Part shown: piece after piece, positions 28,713 to 37,020 of the stretch
Position numbering within the stretch: the first letter of the stretch is position 1
How the letters are laid out: each line of letters begins with the position of its first letter
From: Rathayibacter sp. Leaf185
Lineage (GTDB): Bacteria > Actinomycetota > Actinomycetes > Actinomycetales > Microbacteriaceae
DNA: 64,000 bases
NCBI RefSeq assembly: GCF_001423885.1
Contig: NZ_LMPP01000002.1
Coordinates: 716,354 to 780,353 of the forward strand
Direction: 5' to 3'
Notes under the pieces: model-generated
Seen by the model: only the letters and a program-made list of their open reading frames with translations
Database searches by the model: none
What the model was told of the DNA's origin: nothing
Position numbers and translations under genes: made by a program

Positions 28713-30238
28713 GGCGCGTCCGGCGCGCCTCCGCCGTGGTCGTCGTCCTCGCCGCTGTGTCCCTGCTGACCGCGTGCTTCGCTCCCGGTGGCGCGTCCGC
28801 CGAGCGCACCTCCACTCCCGCCCCGCAGGCGGTCGCCGCCGATCTCGAGCCCTACTACGGGCAGGTCCTGATCTGGGACGACTGCGGCGACGGCGCGCAG
28901 TGCACCGACGCCGCCGTCCCCCTCGACTGGAGCGACCCGTCGGGCGAGACCGCATCGATCGCCCTGATCCGCCGGCCGGCGACCAGTGGAACCGCGATCG
29001 GGTCGCTCCTGGTCAACCCGGGCGGCCCGGGCGGCTCCGGCGTCGACTTCATCCGCGACAGCGCCGACTACGCGGTCGACGCCGACCTGGCCGCCGAGTA
29101 CGACGTCGTCGGCTTCGACCCGCGCGGGGTCGGCGCCTCGAGCGCCGTGTCGTGCCTCGACGACGCCGGGCTCGACTCCTACCTCTACGACATCGTGCCG
29201 GGCGAGCGCGGCAGCGACGAGTGGATCGCCGCCCAGCGGACCGGATCGGCCGCGTTCGCCGCCGCCTGCCAGGAGCGCACCGGCGCCCTGCTCGGCGAGG
29301 TCGGCACGCCGAACGCCGCGCGCGACCTCGACGTGCTGCGGGCCGCACTCGGCGACGTGTCGCTGAACTACCTCGGCTACTCCTACGGCACCTTCCTCGG
29401 CGCCACCTACGCCGGTCTCTTCCCCGATCGCGTCGGGCGTCTCGTGCTCGACGGCGCGATCGATCCCGCCGCCTCCTCCCTCGATCTGGTGCGAGAGCAG
29501 GCGAAGGGCTTCGAGAGCGCGCTGCGGGCCTACCTCACCGACTGCCTCGACGCAGAGGGCTGCCCGTTCACCGGGTCGGTCGACGACGGCATGGCCGAGG
29601 TGCGCGACATGCTCGACACGGTCGATGCCTCGCCGATCCGCGCCACCGACGGCCGTCAGCTCGGCTCGAGCACCCTGCTGACGGCGATCGTGTACCCGCT
29701 GTACGACGCCGCGGGCTGGAGCGCGCTCAGCGAGATGCTGACCGACGTGCGGCGCGGCGGGGCCGAGATCGCATTCCAGTACGCCGACGCCTACAACGGG
29801 CGCGGCGCCGACGGGGAGTACACCGACAACTCGACCGAGGCGTTCCTCGCGATCAACTGCGTCGACTACGCGTACAACGGCGACACCGCCGCGATGCGCG
29901 CCGACGAGGCCGTGCTCGAGGAGGCGGCACCGACCATCGGGCGGTACATGGCCTACGGCGACATCCTCTGCAGCGAGTGGCCGGCGGCGTTCGAGGGATC
30001 GCGCGAGCCGATCACGGCCGACGGCGCCGCTCCGATCCTGGTGGTCGGCACGACCAACGACCCGGCGACCCCCTACGTCTGGGCGCAGGCGCTGGCCGGC
30101 GAGCTCGCCGACGGCCACCTCGTCACCTACACGGGCGAGGGCCACACCGCCTACAACAAGTCGAACTCGTGCGTGAACGACGCGGTCGACGCGTACCTGC
30201 TCGAGGGCGTCGTCCCCGAGGAGGATCCGAGATGCTGA
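28709..30238 (+). CDS. Secreted alpha/beta-hydrolase lipoprotein, tripeptidyl-aminopeptidase type
   Basis: 509 residues. The N-terminus has a lipoprotein signal (VVVVLAAVSLLTAC, lipid-modified Cys23). The hydrolase fold shows the oxyanion region LLVNPGGPGGSG, the nucleophile elbow GYSYGTFLG (Ser225) and, near the C-terminus, a TAP-like domain with the acid (GTTNDPATPY) and histidine (GEGHTAYN). Relatives are SlpD/SlpE and Rv2223c-type peptidases that release short N-terminal peptides. Coupled to holB by ATGA overlap. Physiological substrate unknown. Confidence 0.87.
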   Translation: MRRVRRASAVVVVLAAVSLLTACFAPGGASAERTSTPAPQAVAADLEPYYGQVLIWDDCGDGAQCTDAAVPLDWSDPSGETASIALIRRPATSGTAIGSLLVNPGGPGGSGVDFIRDSADYAVDADLAAEYDVVGFDPRGVGASSAVSCLDDAGLDSYLYDIVPGERGSDEWIAAQRTGSAAFAAACQERTGALLGEVGTPNAARDLDVLRAALGDVSLNYLGYSYGTFLGATYAGLFPDRVGRLVLDGAIDPAASSLDLVREQAKGFESALRAYLTDCLDAEGCPFTGSVDDGMAEVRDMLDTVDASPIRATDGRQLGSSTLLTAIVYPLYDAAGWSALSEMLTDVRRGGAEIAFQYADAYNGRGADGEYTDNSTEAFLAINCVDYAYNGDTAAMRADEAVLEEAAPTIGRYMAYGDILCSEWPAAFEGSREPITADGAAPILVVGTTNDPATPYVWAQALAGELADGHLVTYTGEGHTAYNKSNSCVNDAVDAYLLEGVVPEEDPRC

Positions 30239-30885
30239 GCGGACAGGGCCGCCGCGCGGCGCAGACCACGATCGAGGCGGGCGCGCGGGAGCAACCGGGG
30301 CTTCGGGAGCGCAAGCGGATCGCCACCCGCAGGTCCATCGAGATCGCCGTGCTCCGCCTCGCCTCCGAGCGGGGACCGGACAGGGTCACCATCGAGGACG
30401 TGTCGCGTCTCGCCGACGTCTCGACGCGCACGTTCTTCAACTACTTCGCCTCGAAGGAGGATGCGCTGGTCGGCGGACTCCCGGTGATCACCGACGAGAC
30501 GGCCTCGGCGTTCCTCGCCGGCACGGGATCCGTGCTCGACGACCTGCAGCCGGTGTTCGTCGCCGCGATGGAGGAGCCGCTCGAGGAGGACCGCGAGCTG
30601 CACGTGCTGCGTCGCGCGCTGTTCCGCGACAACCCGCACCTGGTCGGCCTCAAGATCGCCGGGATGCGCGAGTTCGAGGTCGCCGTGGAGGGGCTGGTCG
30701 GTGAGCGGCTCCGCCGCGACGAGACCGACCCCGAGCGGGTGCTGAGCCGGTCCCGGATGCTGACGCTCCTCGGCCTCGCCGCCATGCGGCACGCCTGGGC
30801 GGGTTGGGTCGATCACGACGGTCGCGACGCGCTGCCGGGGCTCGCCGCCCGCTCCTTCGACGAGCTGCGCGGCGCCCTCTCCTGA
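30232..30885 (+). CDS. TetR family transcriptional regulator
   Basis: 217 residues. The N-terminal helix-turn-helix reads RKRIATRRSIEIAVLRLASE, then VTIEDVSRLADVSTRTFFNY and FASKEDAL, the classic TetR pattern. The C-terminal half is a ligand-binding helical domain of unknown specificity. The start lies 7 nt inside the end of the peptidase gene, so it is part of that transcript. No target operator is evident nearby; a linked exporter that it would control is not present. Confidence 0.85.
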   Translation: MLSGQGRRAAQTTIEAGAREQPGLRERKRIATRRSIEIAVLRLASERGPDRVTIEDVSRLADVSTRTFFNYFASKEDALVGGLPVITDETASAFLAGTGSVLDDLQPVFVAAMEEPLEEDRELHVLRRALFRDNPHLVGLKIAGMREFEVAVEGLVGERLRRDETDPERVLSRSRMLTLLGLAAMRHAWAGWVDHDGRDALPGLAARSFDELRGALS

Positions 30886-30974
30886 CCCGCGGCGTCCGAG
30901 CCTCCCGTGCACGCGAGCGCCCGCGAGCAGGCTATGCTGTGTAATCGTGTCCGGGGCGAGAGCCCCGTGTGCAC

Positions 30975-31047
30975 GCCGCCTTAGCTCAGTCGGCAGAGCG
31001 TCTCACTCGTAATGAGAAGGTCGTGGGTTCGATTCCCACAGGCGGCT
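30975..31047 (+). tRNA. tRNA-Thr(CGT)
   Basis: Cloverleaf of 73 nt: acceptor GCCGCCT/AGGCGGC, D stem GCTC/GAGC, anticodon stem TCTCA/TGAGA with loop CTCGTAA (anticodon CGT), T stem GTGGG/CCCAC with TTCGATT, discriminator T. CCA is not encoded. A TATGCT hexamer at 30933-30938 is a plausible -10. Confidence 0.95.
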
Positions 31048-31108
31048 CCGTGTTCTCCTCCGTGGTGTAGCCGGACGTGTAGCCGGTGCTCCTCGTGCGG
31101 GTCCTCCG

Positions 31109-31193
31109 CAGTGCTGGTTCCTCCGCAGTGATGGTTGCTCCACAGTGCTGGTTCCTCCACAGTGCTGGTTCCTCCACAGCACCGGTCCCTGCG
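31109..31193. repeat. 17-bp tandem repeat downstream of tRNA-Thr
   Basis: Five contiguous 17-bp units. Units 3 and 4 are identical (CAGTGCTGGTTCCTCCA), unit 1 differs at its last base, unit 2 at two more, and unit 5 is degenerate. There are no spacers, so it is not a CRISPR array. It fills most of the gap between tRNA-Thr and the PBP4 gene. Confidence 0.85.
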
Positions 31194-31244
31194 GCTTCTC
31201 CACTGGTCGGGCTGGGACCCCAGGGTCGGCCGACGGCTCGCGGT

Positions 31245-31250
31245 TACCCT
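31245..31250 (+). promoter_or_regulatory. -10 hexamer, leaderless start of PBP4 gene
   Basis: TACCCT (TANNNT) ends 7 nt before the ATG at 31258. Confidence 0.55.
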
Positions 31251-31257
31251 GTTGGGG

Positions 31258-32676
31258 ATGACTGACACGCCTCCCCGACGCAGGCCCTGGCTCCTCGTGG
31301 CTGCGGCAGTGCTCGCTCTCGCCCTCCTGGGTGCGGGCGCGTTCGGTGCGGGCACGGCCCTCGGCCGCGGCGCCTCGGCGACCGCCTCGCGCGCTCCGAC
31401 TGCGTCGACGACGCCGTCGAGCACACCGACGACCGCCCCGACCGTGCGCCCGTCCGGGGGCGCGACGGCCCAGGCGCTGCGGACGTGCTCCGTCGTCGAG
31501 GCGGCCGCCGACCCGAGGCTCGGCTCGATGCAGGCCCGCGTCGTCGACGCCGCGACGGGCGAGGTGCTGTTCGATCGCGGGGGGACGACCGCGTCGCGCA
31601 CCGCCTCCGCCCTCAAGATCCTGACCGCGGCCGCGGCGCTCGCGGTGCTCGGGCCCGACACCCGGATCGCCACGACCGTCGTCCGCGGTGCCGAACCGGG
31701 GAGCATCGTGCTGGTCGGCGGGGGCGACCTGACGCTGAGCCGCCTCCCCAGCGGCCAGGAGTCGTTCTACACCGGCGCCGCCCACCTCGACGACCTCGCC
31801 GAGCAGGTCGAGACCGCCTGGGACGCGGACCCGTCGACGGCGGGCACCTCGATCACCTCCGTCGTCCTCGACGCCTCCCTCTACTCGGGCGACACCTGGC
31901 AGCCGAGCTGGAACCGCAAGGAGCAGACCGACGGCTACATGCCCGAGATCACGGCGCTCCAGGTCGACGGTGACCGCACCGATCCGACCGCGTCGACCTC
32001 GACGCGCGGCACCGACCCCGTCGGGCGCGCCGGGACGGCGTTCGTCTCCGAGCTCTCGGGTGATCCTGTCCTCACGACCGGGACAGCGCCCGCGGGTGCG
32101 ACGGTCCTCGGCACCGTCGAGTCGGCACCGGTGCGCGATCTCGTGCAGCAGATGCTCCTCGTCTCGGACAACGCGATCGCCGAGATGCTCGCGCGGCTCG
32201 TCGCGATCCGCACCGGGTCGGGCAGCGACTTCGCGGCGGAGCAGGCCGGTGTGCTGCAGGGACTCGCCGGCTACGGCGTGGACACCGCAGGCATCACGAT
32301 CGTCGACGGATCGGGGCTCAGCGACGACAACGCGGTGGCGCCCGCCTACTTCACCTCGCTGCTGCGCAAGATCCAGGCCCGTGAGGGGCAGCTCGGCATC
32401 CTCCTCGACGGACTGCCGGTGTCGGGGAGGACCGGCTCGCTCTCGTACGCCGATCGCTTCGCCGGGGACAACGCCGTCGCCGACGGCGCCGTGCTCGCCA
32501 AGACCGGCTGGATCGACACCGGGTACACCCTCGCCGGAGTCGTGAACGCTCAGGACGGCACGGCGCTGACCTTCGCCGTCTACGCGCTCGGCGACGTCCA
32601 GGACTCGGCGAAGACCGCGATCGACACCCTGGTCACGGGCTTCTACCGCTGCGGCGAATCGCTCTCCGACTCCTGA
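31258..32676 (+). CDS. dacB: D-alanyl-D-alanine carboxypeptidase/endopeptidase (PBP4 type)
   Basis: Trims or hydrolyses peptidoglycan cross-links outside the membrane. An N-terminal hydrophobic segment (LLVAAAVLALALLGAGAFG) works as signal or anchor, followed by a Ser/Thr/Pro-rich linker. The S13 motifs are SALK (Ser117, Lys120), SDN (303-305, LLVSDNAIAE) and KTG (415-417, LAKTGWIDTG). The 472-residue length fits. The start is chosen from the -10 hexamer 7 nt upstream. Confidence 0.92.
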   Translation: MTDTPPRRRPWLLVAAAVLALALLGAGAFGAGTALGRGASATASRAPTASTTPSSTPTTAPTVRPSGGATAQALRTCSVVEAAADPRLGSMQARVVDAATGEVLFDRGGTTASRTASALKILTAAAALAVLGPDTRIATTVVRGAEPGSIVLVGGGDLTLSRLPSGQESFYTGAAHLDDLAEQVETAWDADPSTAGTSITSVVLDASLYSGDTWQPSWNRKEQTDGYMPEITALQVDGDRTDPTASTSTRGTDPVGRAGTAFVSELSGDPVLTTGTAPAGATVLGTVESAPVRDLVQQMLLVSDNAIAEMLARLVAIRTGSGSDFAAEQAGVLQGLAGYGVDTAGITIVDGSGLSDDNAVAPAYFTSLLRKIQAREGQLGILLDGLPVSGRTGSLSYADRFAGDNAVADGAVLAKTGWIDTGYTLAGVVNAQDGTALTFAVYALGDVQDSAKTAIDTLVTGFYRCGESLSDS

Positions 32677-32712
32677 CCGCTTGATCTCCGACCCCGACCC
32701 GAGAGGACCCCG

Positions 32713-33291
32713 ATGACCACGGCACTGCTGATCGTCGACGTGCAGAACGACTTCACAGAGGAGGGGGCGCTCGCCGTCGCGGGCGGGTCTCGCGTGGCGT
32801 CCGGCGTGAGCGCGCACCTCCTCGCGCACGGCGACCGCTACGACACCGTGCTCGCGTCCCGCGACTGGCACGACGGCGGCGACTCCGACAACGGCGGGCA
32901 CTTCGCCGAGGCCCCGGACTTCGTCGACACCTGGCCGGTGCACTGCGTCGCGGGCACGCCCGGCGCCGAGTACCACCCGAGCCTCGAGATGGACGCGATC
33001 GACGTCCACATCCGCAAGGGCCAGGGCCGGCCGTCGTACTCGGCGTTCGAGGGGACGACCACCGACGGCGAGGCGGTGCCCGAACTGCTCGCGAGGCTAG
33101 GGGTGACGCGACTCGACGTGGTGGGTCTCGCGACCGACTACTGCGTGCGCGCCTCCGCGCTCGACGCCCGGAGAGCGGGGCTCGAGGTGCACGTGCTCGA
33201 CGACCTGGTCGCGGGCGTCTCGTCGGAGGCGAGCGCGGCGGCCCTCCGCGAGCTCGCGGACGCGGGGGTCGTCGTCGAGCCGTCGGCCTAA
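32713..33291 (+). CDS. pncA: Nicotinamidase
   Basis: Deamidates nicotinamide to nicotinate in NAD salvage; the mycobacterial homologue also activates pyrazinamide. The catalytic triad is visible: Asp9 (LLIVDVQNDF), Lys102 (IRKGQGRPSYSAFEG) and Cys144 (ATDYCVRAS). Metal ligands are in SRDWHDGG. 192 residues, full length. Good Shine-Dalgarno (GAGAGGACCCCG) before the ATG. It follows the PBP4 gene by 36 bp. Confidence 0.93.
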   Translation: MTTALLIVDVQNDFTEEGALAVAGGSRVASGVSAHLLAHGDRYDTVLASRDWHDGGDSDNGGHFAEAPDFVDTWPVHCVAGTPGAEYHPSLEMDAIDVHIRKGQGRPSYSAFEGTTTDGEAVPELLARLGVTRLDVVGLATDYCVRASALDARRAGLEVHVLDDLVAGVSSEASAAALRELADAGVVVEPSA

Positions 33292-33378
33292 CGAGGGCCG
33301 CCGTAGACTGAGAGGCCTTCCCGCGCGGCCCGACCACGACGTTGCGCCCCCCGTGTTCCGCAGAGAAAGAGCGATGCC

Positions 33379-34860
33379 GTGTCCGCTTCCGTCGAGGCCT
33401 CCGAGGCCGCCCTCCTCGCCCGCGTCCCCTCGCAGCTGTTCATCGGCGGCGCCTGGGTCGACGCGTCCGGCGGTGGGACGATCGACGTCGAGGATCCGGC
33501 GACGGGCGAGAAGATCCTCACGATCGCCGACGCGACTCCCGAGGACGGACTGCGAGCGCTCGATGCCGCGGTCGCCGCGGGGGAGTCCTGGGCCGCGACG
33601 GCGCCCCGGAAGCGCGGCGAGATCCTCCGCCGGGCCTTCGACCTGCTGCAGGAGCGCAAGGACGAGTTCGCCCTGCTGATGACCCTCGAGATGGGCAAGC
33701 CCGTCGCCGAGGCGCTCGGAGAGGTCGCCTACGGAGGCGAGTTCCTCCGCTGGTTCAGCGAGGAGGCCGTGCGGATCTCGGGTCGCTACGGCGTGAATCC
33801 CGAGGGCACCGGCCGGATGATCGTCTCGCAGCACCCCGTCGGGCCCTGCTACCTCATCACGCCGTGGAACTTCCCGCTGGCCATGGCGACACGCAAGATC
33901 GCGCCGGCGCTCGCCGCCGGCTGCACGGTCGTCGTGAAGCCCGCGGAGCTCACTCCGCTCACGACGCTCGCCTTCGCGGCCCTCCTCGCCGAGGCGGGGG
34001 TGCCCGACGGAGTCGTCAATGTGGTCACGACGTCGTCGGCGGGCGCGCTGTCGGAACCGATCCTGAACGACCCGCGGCTGCGGAAGATCTCGTTCACAGG
34101 ATCGACCCCCGTGGGGCGGACGCTGCTGCAGCAGGCGTCGGCGAACGTGCTCCGGACCTCGATGGAGCTCGGCGGCAACGCGCCGTTCGTCGTCTTCGAG
34201 GACGCCGACCTCGACAAGGCCGTCGAGGGAGCGATGCTCGCGAAGTTCCGCAACATCGGCCAGGCCTGCACCGCGGCGAACCGCTTCTTCGTGCACGAGT
34301 CGATCGCCGAGGAGTTCGCCGCTCGCGTCACCGAGCGCGTCAGCGCCCTCCGCATCGGCCGCGGAACCGAGGAGGGCGTCACCATCGGCCCGCTCATCGA
34401 CGACCGTGCCGTCGCGAAGGCCGGCGCCCTCGTCGAGGACGCGGTCGCCCGCGGCGCCCGGATCCGCACAGGAGGGCACAGCGTCGACCGCAGCGGCCAC
34501 TTCTACGAGCCGACCGTGCTGTCGGGCGTCGACGGCGGGAGCGAGATCCTCCGCACCGAGATCTTCGGCCCGGTCCTGGCGATCGTGCCGTTCCGCGACG
34601 AGGACGAGGCCGTCGCGCTCGCGAACGACACCGAGTTCGGTCTCGTCTCGTACGTCTTCACCCGCGACCTCGCGCGCGGCCAGCGGATGATCGAGCGCCT
34701 CGCCACCGGGATGATGGGGCTGAACGTCGGCGTCGTCTCGAACGCGGCCGCGCCGTTCGGGGGCGTCAAGCAGTCGGGTCTCGGCCGTGAGGGCGGGCTC
34801 GAGGGCATCCACGAGTACCTCGACACGAAGTACACGCTCACCCCCGACCCGTTCGCCTGA
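33379..34860 (+). CDS. NAD(P)-dependent succinate-semialdehyde dehydrogenase-like enzyme
   Basis: Aldehyde dehydrogenase superfamily, closest in pattern to GabD. The 493-residue protein has the cofactor segment PWNFPLAMATRKIAPALAAG, the FTGSTPVGR loop, Glu263 in MELGGNAP and the catalytic Cys297 in GQACTAANRF. The GTG start is supported by the AGAAAGAG purine tract upstream. No GABA transaminase is encoded next to it, so the natural aldehyde is not certain. The SpoU methyltransferase start is 4 nt after its stop. Confidence 0.88.
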   Translation: MSASVEASEAALLARVPSQLFIGGAWVDASGGGTIDVEDPATGEKILTIADATPEDGLRALDAAVAAGESWAATAPRKRGEILRRAFDLLQERKDEFALLMTLEMGKPVAEALGEVAYGGEFLRWFSEEAVRISGRYGVNPEGTGRMIVSQHPVGPCYLITPWNFPLAMATRKIAPALAAGCTVVVKPAELTPLTTLAFAALLAEAGVPDGVVNVVTTSSAGALSEPILNDPRLRKISFTGSTPVGRTLLQQASANVLRTSMELGGNAPFVVFEDADLDKAVEGAMLAKFRNIGQACTAANRFFVHESIAEEFAARVTERVSALRIGRGTEEGVTIGPLIDDRAVAKAGALVEDAVARGARIRTGGHSVDRSGHFYEPTVLSGVDGGSEILRTEIFGPVLAIVPFRDEDEAVALANDTEFGLVSYVFTRDLARGQRMIERLATGMMGLNVGVVSNAAAPFGGVKQSGLGREGGLEGIHEYLDTKYTLTPDPFA

Positions 34861-34864
34861 TCCG

Positions 34865-35665
34865 GTGCTCCCGACCGAGGTCCGCTCCCTCGAGGACCCG
34901 CGGCTCCGCGACTACGCGCACGCGACCGACGTCGCGCTGAAGAACGCCCGAGGCCCGCACGGGATCTACATCGCGGAGTCGGCGCTCGTGCTCGAGCGCG
35001 CGCTCGTGGCCGGGCATCGACCCCGCTCGGTCCTGGCGCTGGGAGGCTCGGCCGCCGAGGCCGCCCGCCTCGTCGAGGGTTTCGACGTCCCGGTCTTCAC
35101 CGGGCCCGCGGAGATGCTGGCCGAGCTGACCGGCTATACCCTGCACCGCGGGTTGATCGCCGCGATGGACCGACCGCCGCTGCCCGATCCGGCGCAGCTG
35201 CTCGCAGGCGCGCGGCGCATCGTCGTGCTCGAGGACGTGGTCGATCCGACCAACGTCGGCGCGATCTTCCGGTCGGTCGGGGCGATCGGTGCCGACGCAG
35301 TGCTCGTCACGCCGCGCTGCTCCGACCCGTTCTACCGCCGCGCCATCCGGGTCAGCATGGGGACGGTGCTCCAGGTGCCGTGGACGCGCGTCGGCGGGTG
35401 GGACACCGCGGCGGCCCTCCTGCACGCCGCGGGATTCACGATCGCGGCGATGGCGCTGACCCCGGAGGCGGTGCCGCTGCGCGAGTTCGCGGCCTCCGCA
35501 CCCGAGCGGGTCGCCCTCGTCCTCGGCACCGAGGGTGACGGACTGACAGCGGAGGCTCTCGCGGCGGCGGACGTCGCGGTGCAGATCCCGATGCGGCACG
35601 GCATCGACTCGCTCAACGTCGCGGCGGCCAGCGCGGTGGCGATGTGGGCGCTGGCCCCCTCCTAG
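34865..35665 (+). CDS. SpoU/TrmH-family RNA 2'-O-methyltransferase
   Basis: Uses SAM to methylate ribose 2'-OH in tRNA or rRNA. The three SPOUT motifs are visible: motif 1 (VLEDVVDPTNVGAIFRSVGA), motif 2 (RVALVLGTEGDGL) and motif 3 (IPMRHGIDSLNVAAASAVAM). 266 residues, including an N-terminal substrate-binding part. The GTG starts 4 bp after the dehydrogenase stop. Target nucleotide unknown. Confidence 0.9.
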   Translation: MLPTEVRSLEDPRLRDYAHATDVALKNARGPHGIYIAESALVLERALVAGHRPRSVLALGGSAAEAARLVEGFDVPVFTGPAEMLAELTGYTLHRGLIAAMDRPPLPDPAQLLAGARRIVVLEDVVDPTNVGAIFRSVGAIGADAVLVTPRCSDPFYRRAIRVSMGTVLQVPWTRVGGWDTAAALLHAAGFTIAAMALTPEAVPLREFAASAPERVALVLGTEGDGLTAEALAAADVAVQIPMRHGIDSLNVAAASAVAMWALAPS

Positions 35666-35761
35666 ACGGGGTGCCGTCGAGCGCGCCGGGCGGCCGCAGG
35701 GGACGCGCGCTGCGATACGCTCGCAGCCATCCTGTCGGCATCGAAGCGAGCGAGGTCCCCC

Positions 35762-36259
35762 ATGCCCGATCGCACCGCTCTCGACCGCACCGCGCCTCCC
35801 CGGACCACGGCGCCTCCGCTCGCTCGCGCCGGCCGCTCGCTCCTGTCGTCATCGCTCGCCGTCGTCGTGCTCGCGCTGGCGGCCTGCACCGCGCTGCCCG
35901 CCGACGTGCCCGAGGACGCGGTGCTCGGCCCGGGCAGCTCCGTGCCGCTCACCACCGTCACGCCGACCGGAAGCCTCGCGGTCGACGGCGACGATCTGAC
36001 GCAGCGCATCACGCTCTGCCTCGCCCGCTACGGCCTCGGTGAGCGGCCGTCACTGCCCGACGAGACGGCGACCGCGGACGAGCGACTGTCGGCTCAGCAG
36101 CTGCTCGACGCTTACGACGCGACCATGACCGACTGCTCGGCCGAGGCGCTCGGCACTGCGCCCGCCACTTCTGCGCCCGCCACTTCTGCGCCCGCCACCA
36201 CTGCGCCGTCCAGCACTGCGCCGGCCACGGACGCCCCGTCCCCGACTCCGTCCTCCTGA
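35762..36259 (+). CDS. Hypothetical lipoprotein with Ala/Pro/Thr-rich tail
   Basis: 165 residues. After a basic N-terminus comes a hydrophobic stretch ending in the lipobox LALAAC. The middle (DDLTQRITLCLARYGLGERP, then MTDCSAEALG) has a conserved-looking cysteine pair. The tail consists of APATSAPATSAPATTAPSST-type repeats coded by near-identical 15-bp units, like a wall-spanning linker. No family recognised. GAGCGAGGT precedes the ATG, and a TACGCT hexamer at 35716-35721 could be its promoter. Confidence 0.7.
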   Translation: MPDRTALDRTAPPRTTAPPLARAGRSLLSSSLAVVVLALAACTALPADVPEDAVLGPGSSVPLTTVTPTGSLAVDGDDLTQRITLCLARYGLGERPSLPDETATADERLSAQQLLDAYDATMTDCSAEALGTAPATSAPATSAPATTAPSSTAPATDAPSPTPSS

Positions 36260-36261
36260 CC

Positions 36262-37005
36262 GTGCTGATCGACGGGTGCTCCGCTCTGGTCGCCGGTGGC
36301 GCCTCCGGACTGGGCGCGGCGACGGCGATCGCCCTGCTCGACGCGGGTGCACGAGTGACGGTGCTCGACCTGTCCGAGGCCGTCGCCGCGGCGAGCCTCC
36401 CCGACTCCGTGACCCTGATCGCGGGCGACGTGCTCGACTCCGATGCCGTCGCGCGCGCGATCGAGGCGGCGGGGGAGCTGCGGATCGCGGTGGTCTGCGC
36501 GGGGATCGCGACGCCCGGGCGCCTCCTCGGCCGCGACGGCCCGCTCGCGCTCGAGGCGTTCGAGCGGGTGCTGCGCGTCAACACGGTGGGCACGCTGAAC
36601 GTCCTGCGGCTCGCGGCCGCGTCGATCGCCGAGCGGGAGCCGATCGACGGGGAGCGCGGAGTCCTCGTCACCACCTCGTCGGTCGCCGCGTTCGAGGGGC
36701 AGATCGGGCAGGCGGCCTACGCGGCGTCGAAGGGTGCGGTCGCCGCGCTCACGCTGCCGCTGGCGCGGGAGCTCGCCGAGAGGCTGATCCGCGTCGTGTC
36801 GATCGCACCCGGCACCTTCGACACTCCGCTGCTCGCCGGGCTGCCCGAGCGCGCGCGCACCGCGCTCGGATCGGCGACGCCGCACCCGGCACGTCTCGGC
36901 CGCCCCGCGGAGTTCGCGGCACTCGTGCGGCACGTGGTCGAGAACCCGATGCTCAACGGCGAGGTCGTGCGGCTCGACGGCGCGCTGAGGCTGCCCCCGC
37001 GCTGA
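36262..37005 (+). CDS. SDR-family oxidoreductase
   Basis: NAD(P)-dependent short-chain dehydrogenase of 247 residues, resembling 3-hydroxyacyl-CoA dehydrogenase type 2 (HSD10). It has the cofactor motif GGASGLGAAT, VVCAGIA, the catalytic serine in TTSSVAA and Tyr153/Lys157 in YAASK. The C-terminus (LDGALRLPPR) is normal. GTG start 2 bp after the lipoprotein stop. Substrate is a guess from family resemblance only. Confidence 0.85.
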   Translation: MLIDGCSALVAGGASGLGAATAIALLDAGARVTVLDLSEAVAAASLPDSVTLIAGDVLDSDAVARAIEAAGELRIAVVCAGIATPGRLLGRDGPLALEAFERVLRVNTVGTLNVLRLAAASIAEREPIDGERGVLVTTSSVAAFEGQIGQAAYAASKGAVAALTLPLARELAERLIRVVSIAPGTFDTPLLAGLPERARTALGSATPHPARLGRPAEFAALVRHVVENPMLNGEVVRLDGALRLPPR

Positions 37006-37020
37006 GCTCCCGCAGGTCGA

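Noticed and set aside
31109..31193. CRISPR array
   Set aside because: Units are 17 bp and contiguous with no spacers, and there are no cas genes.
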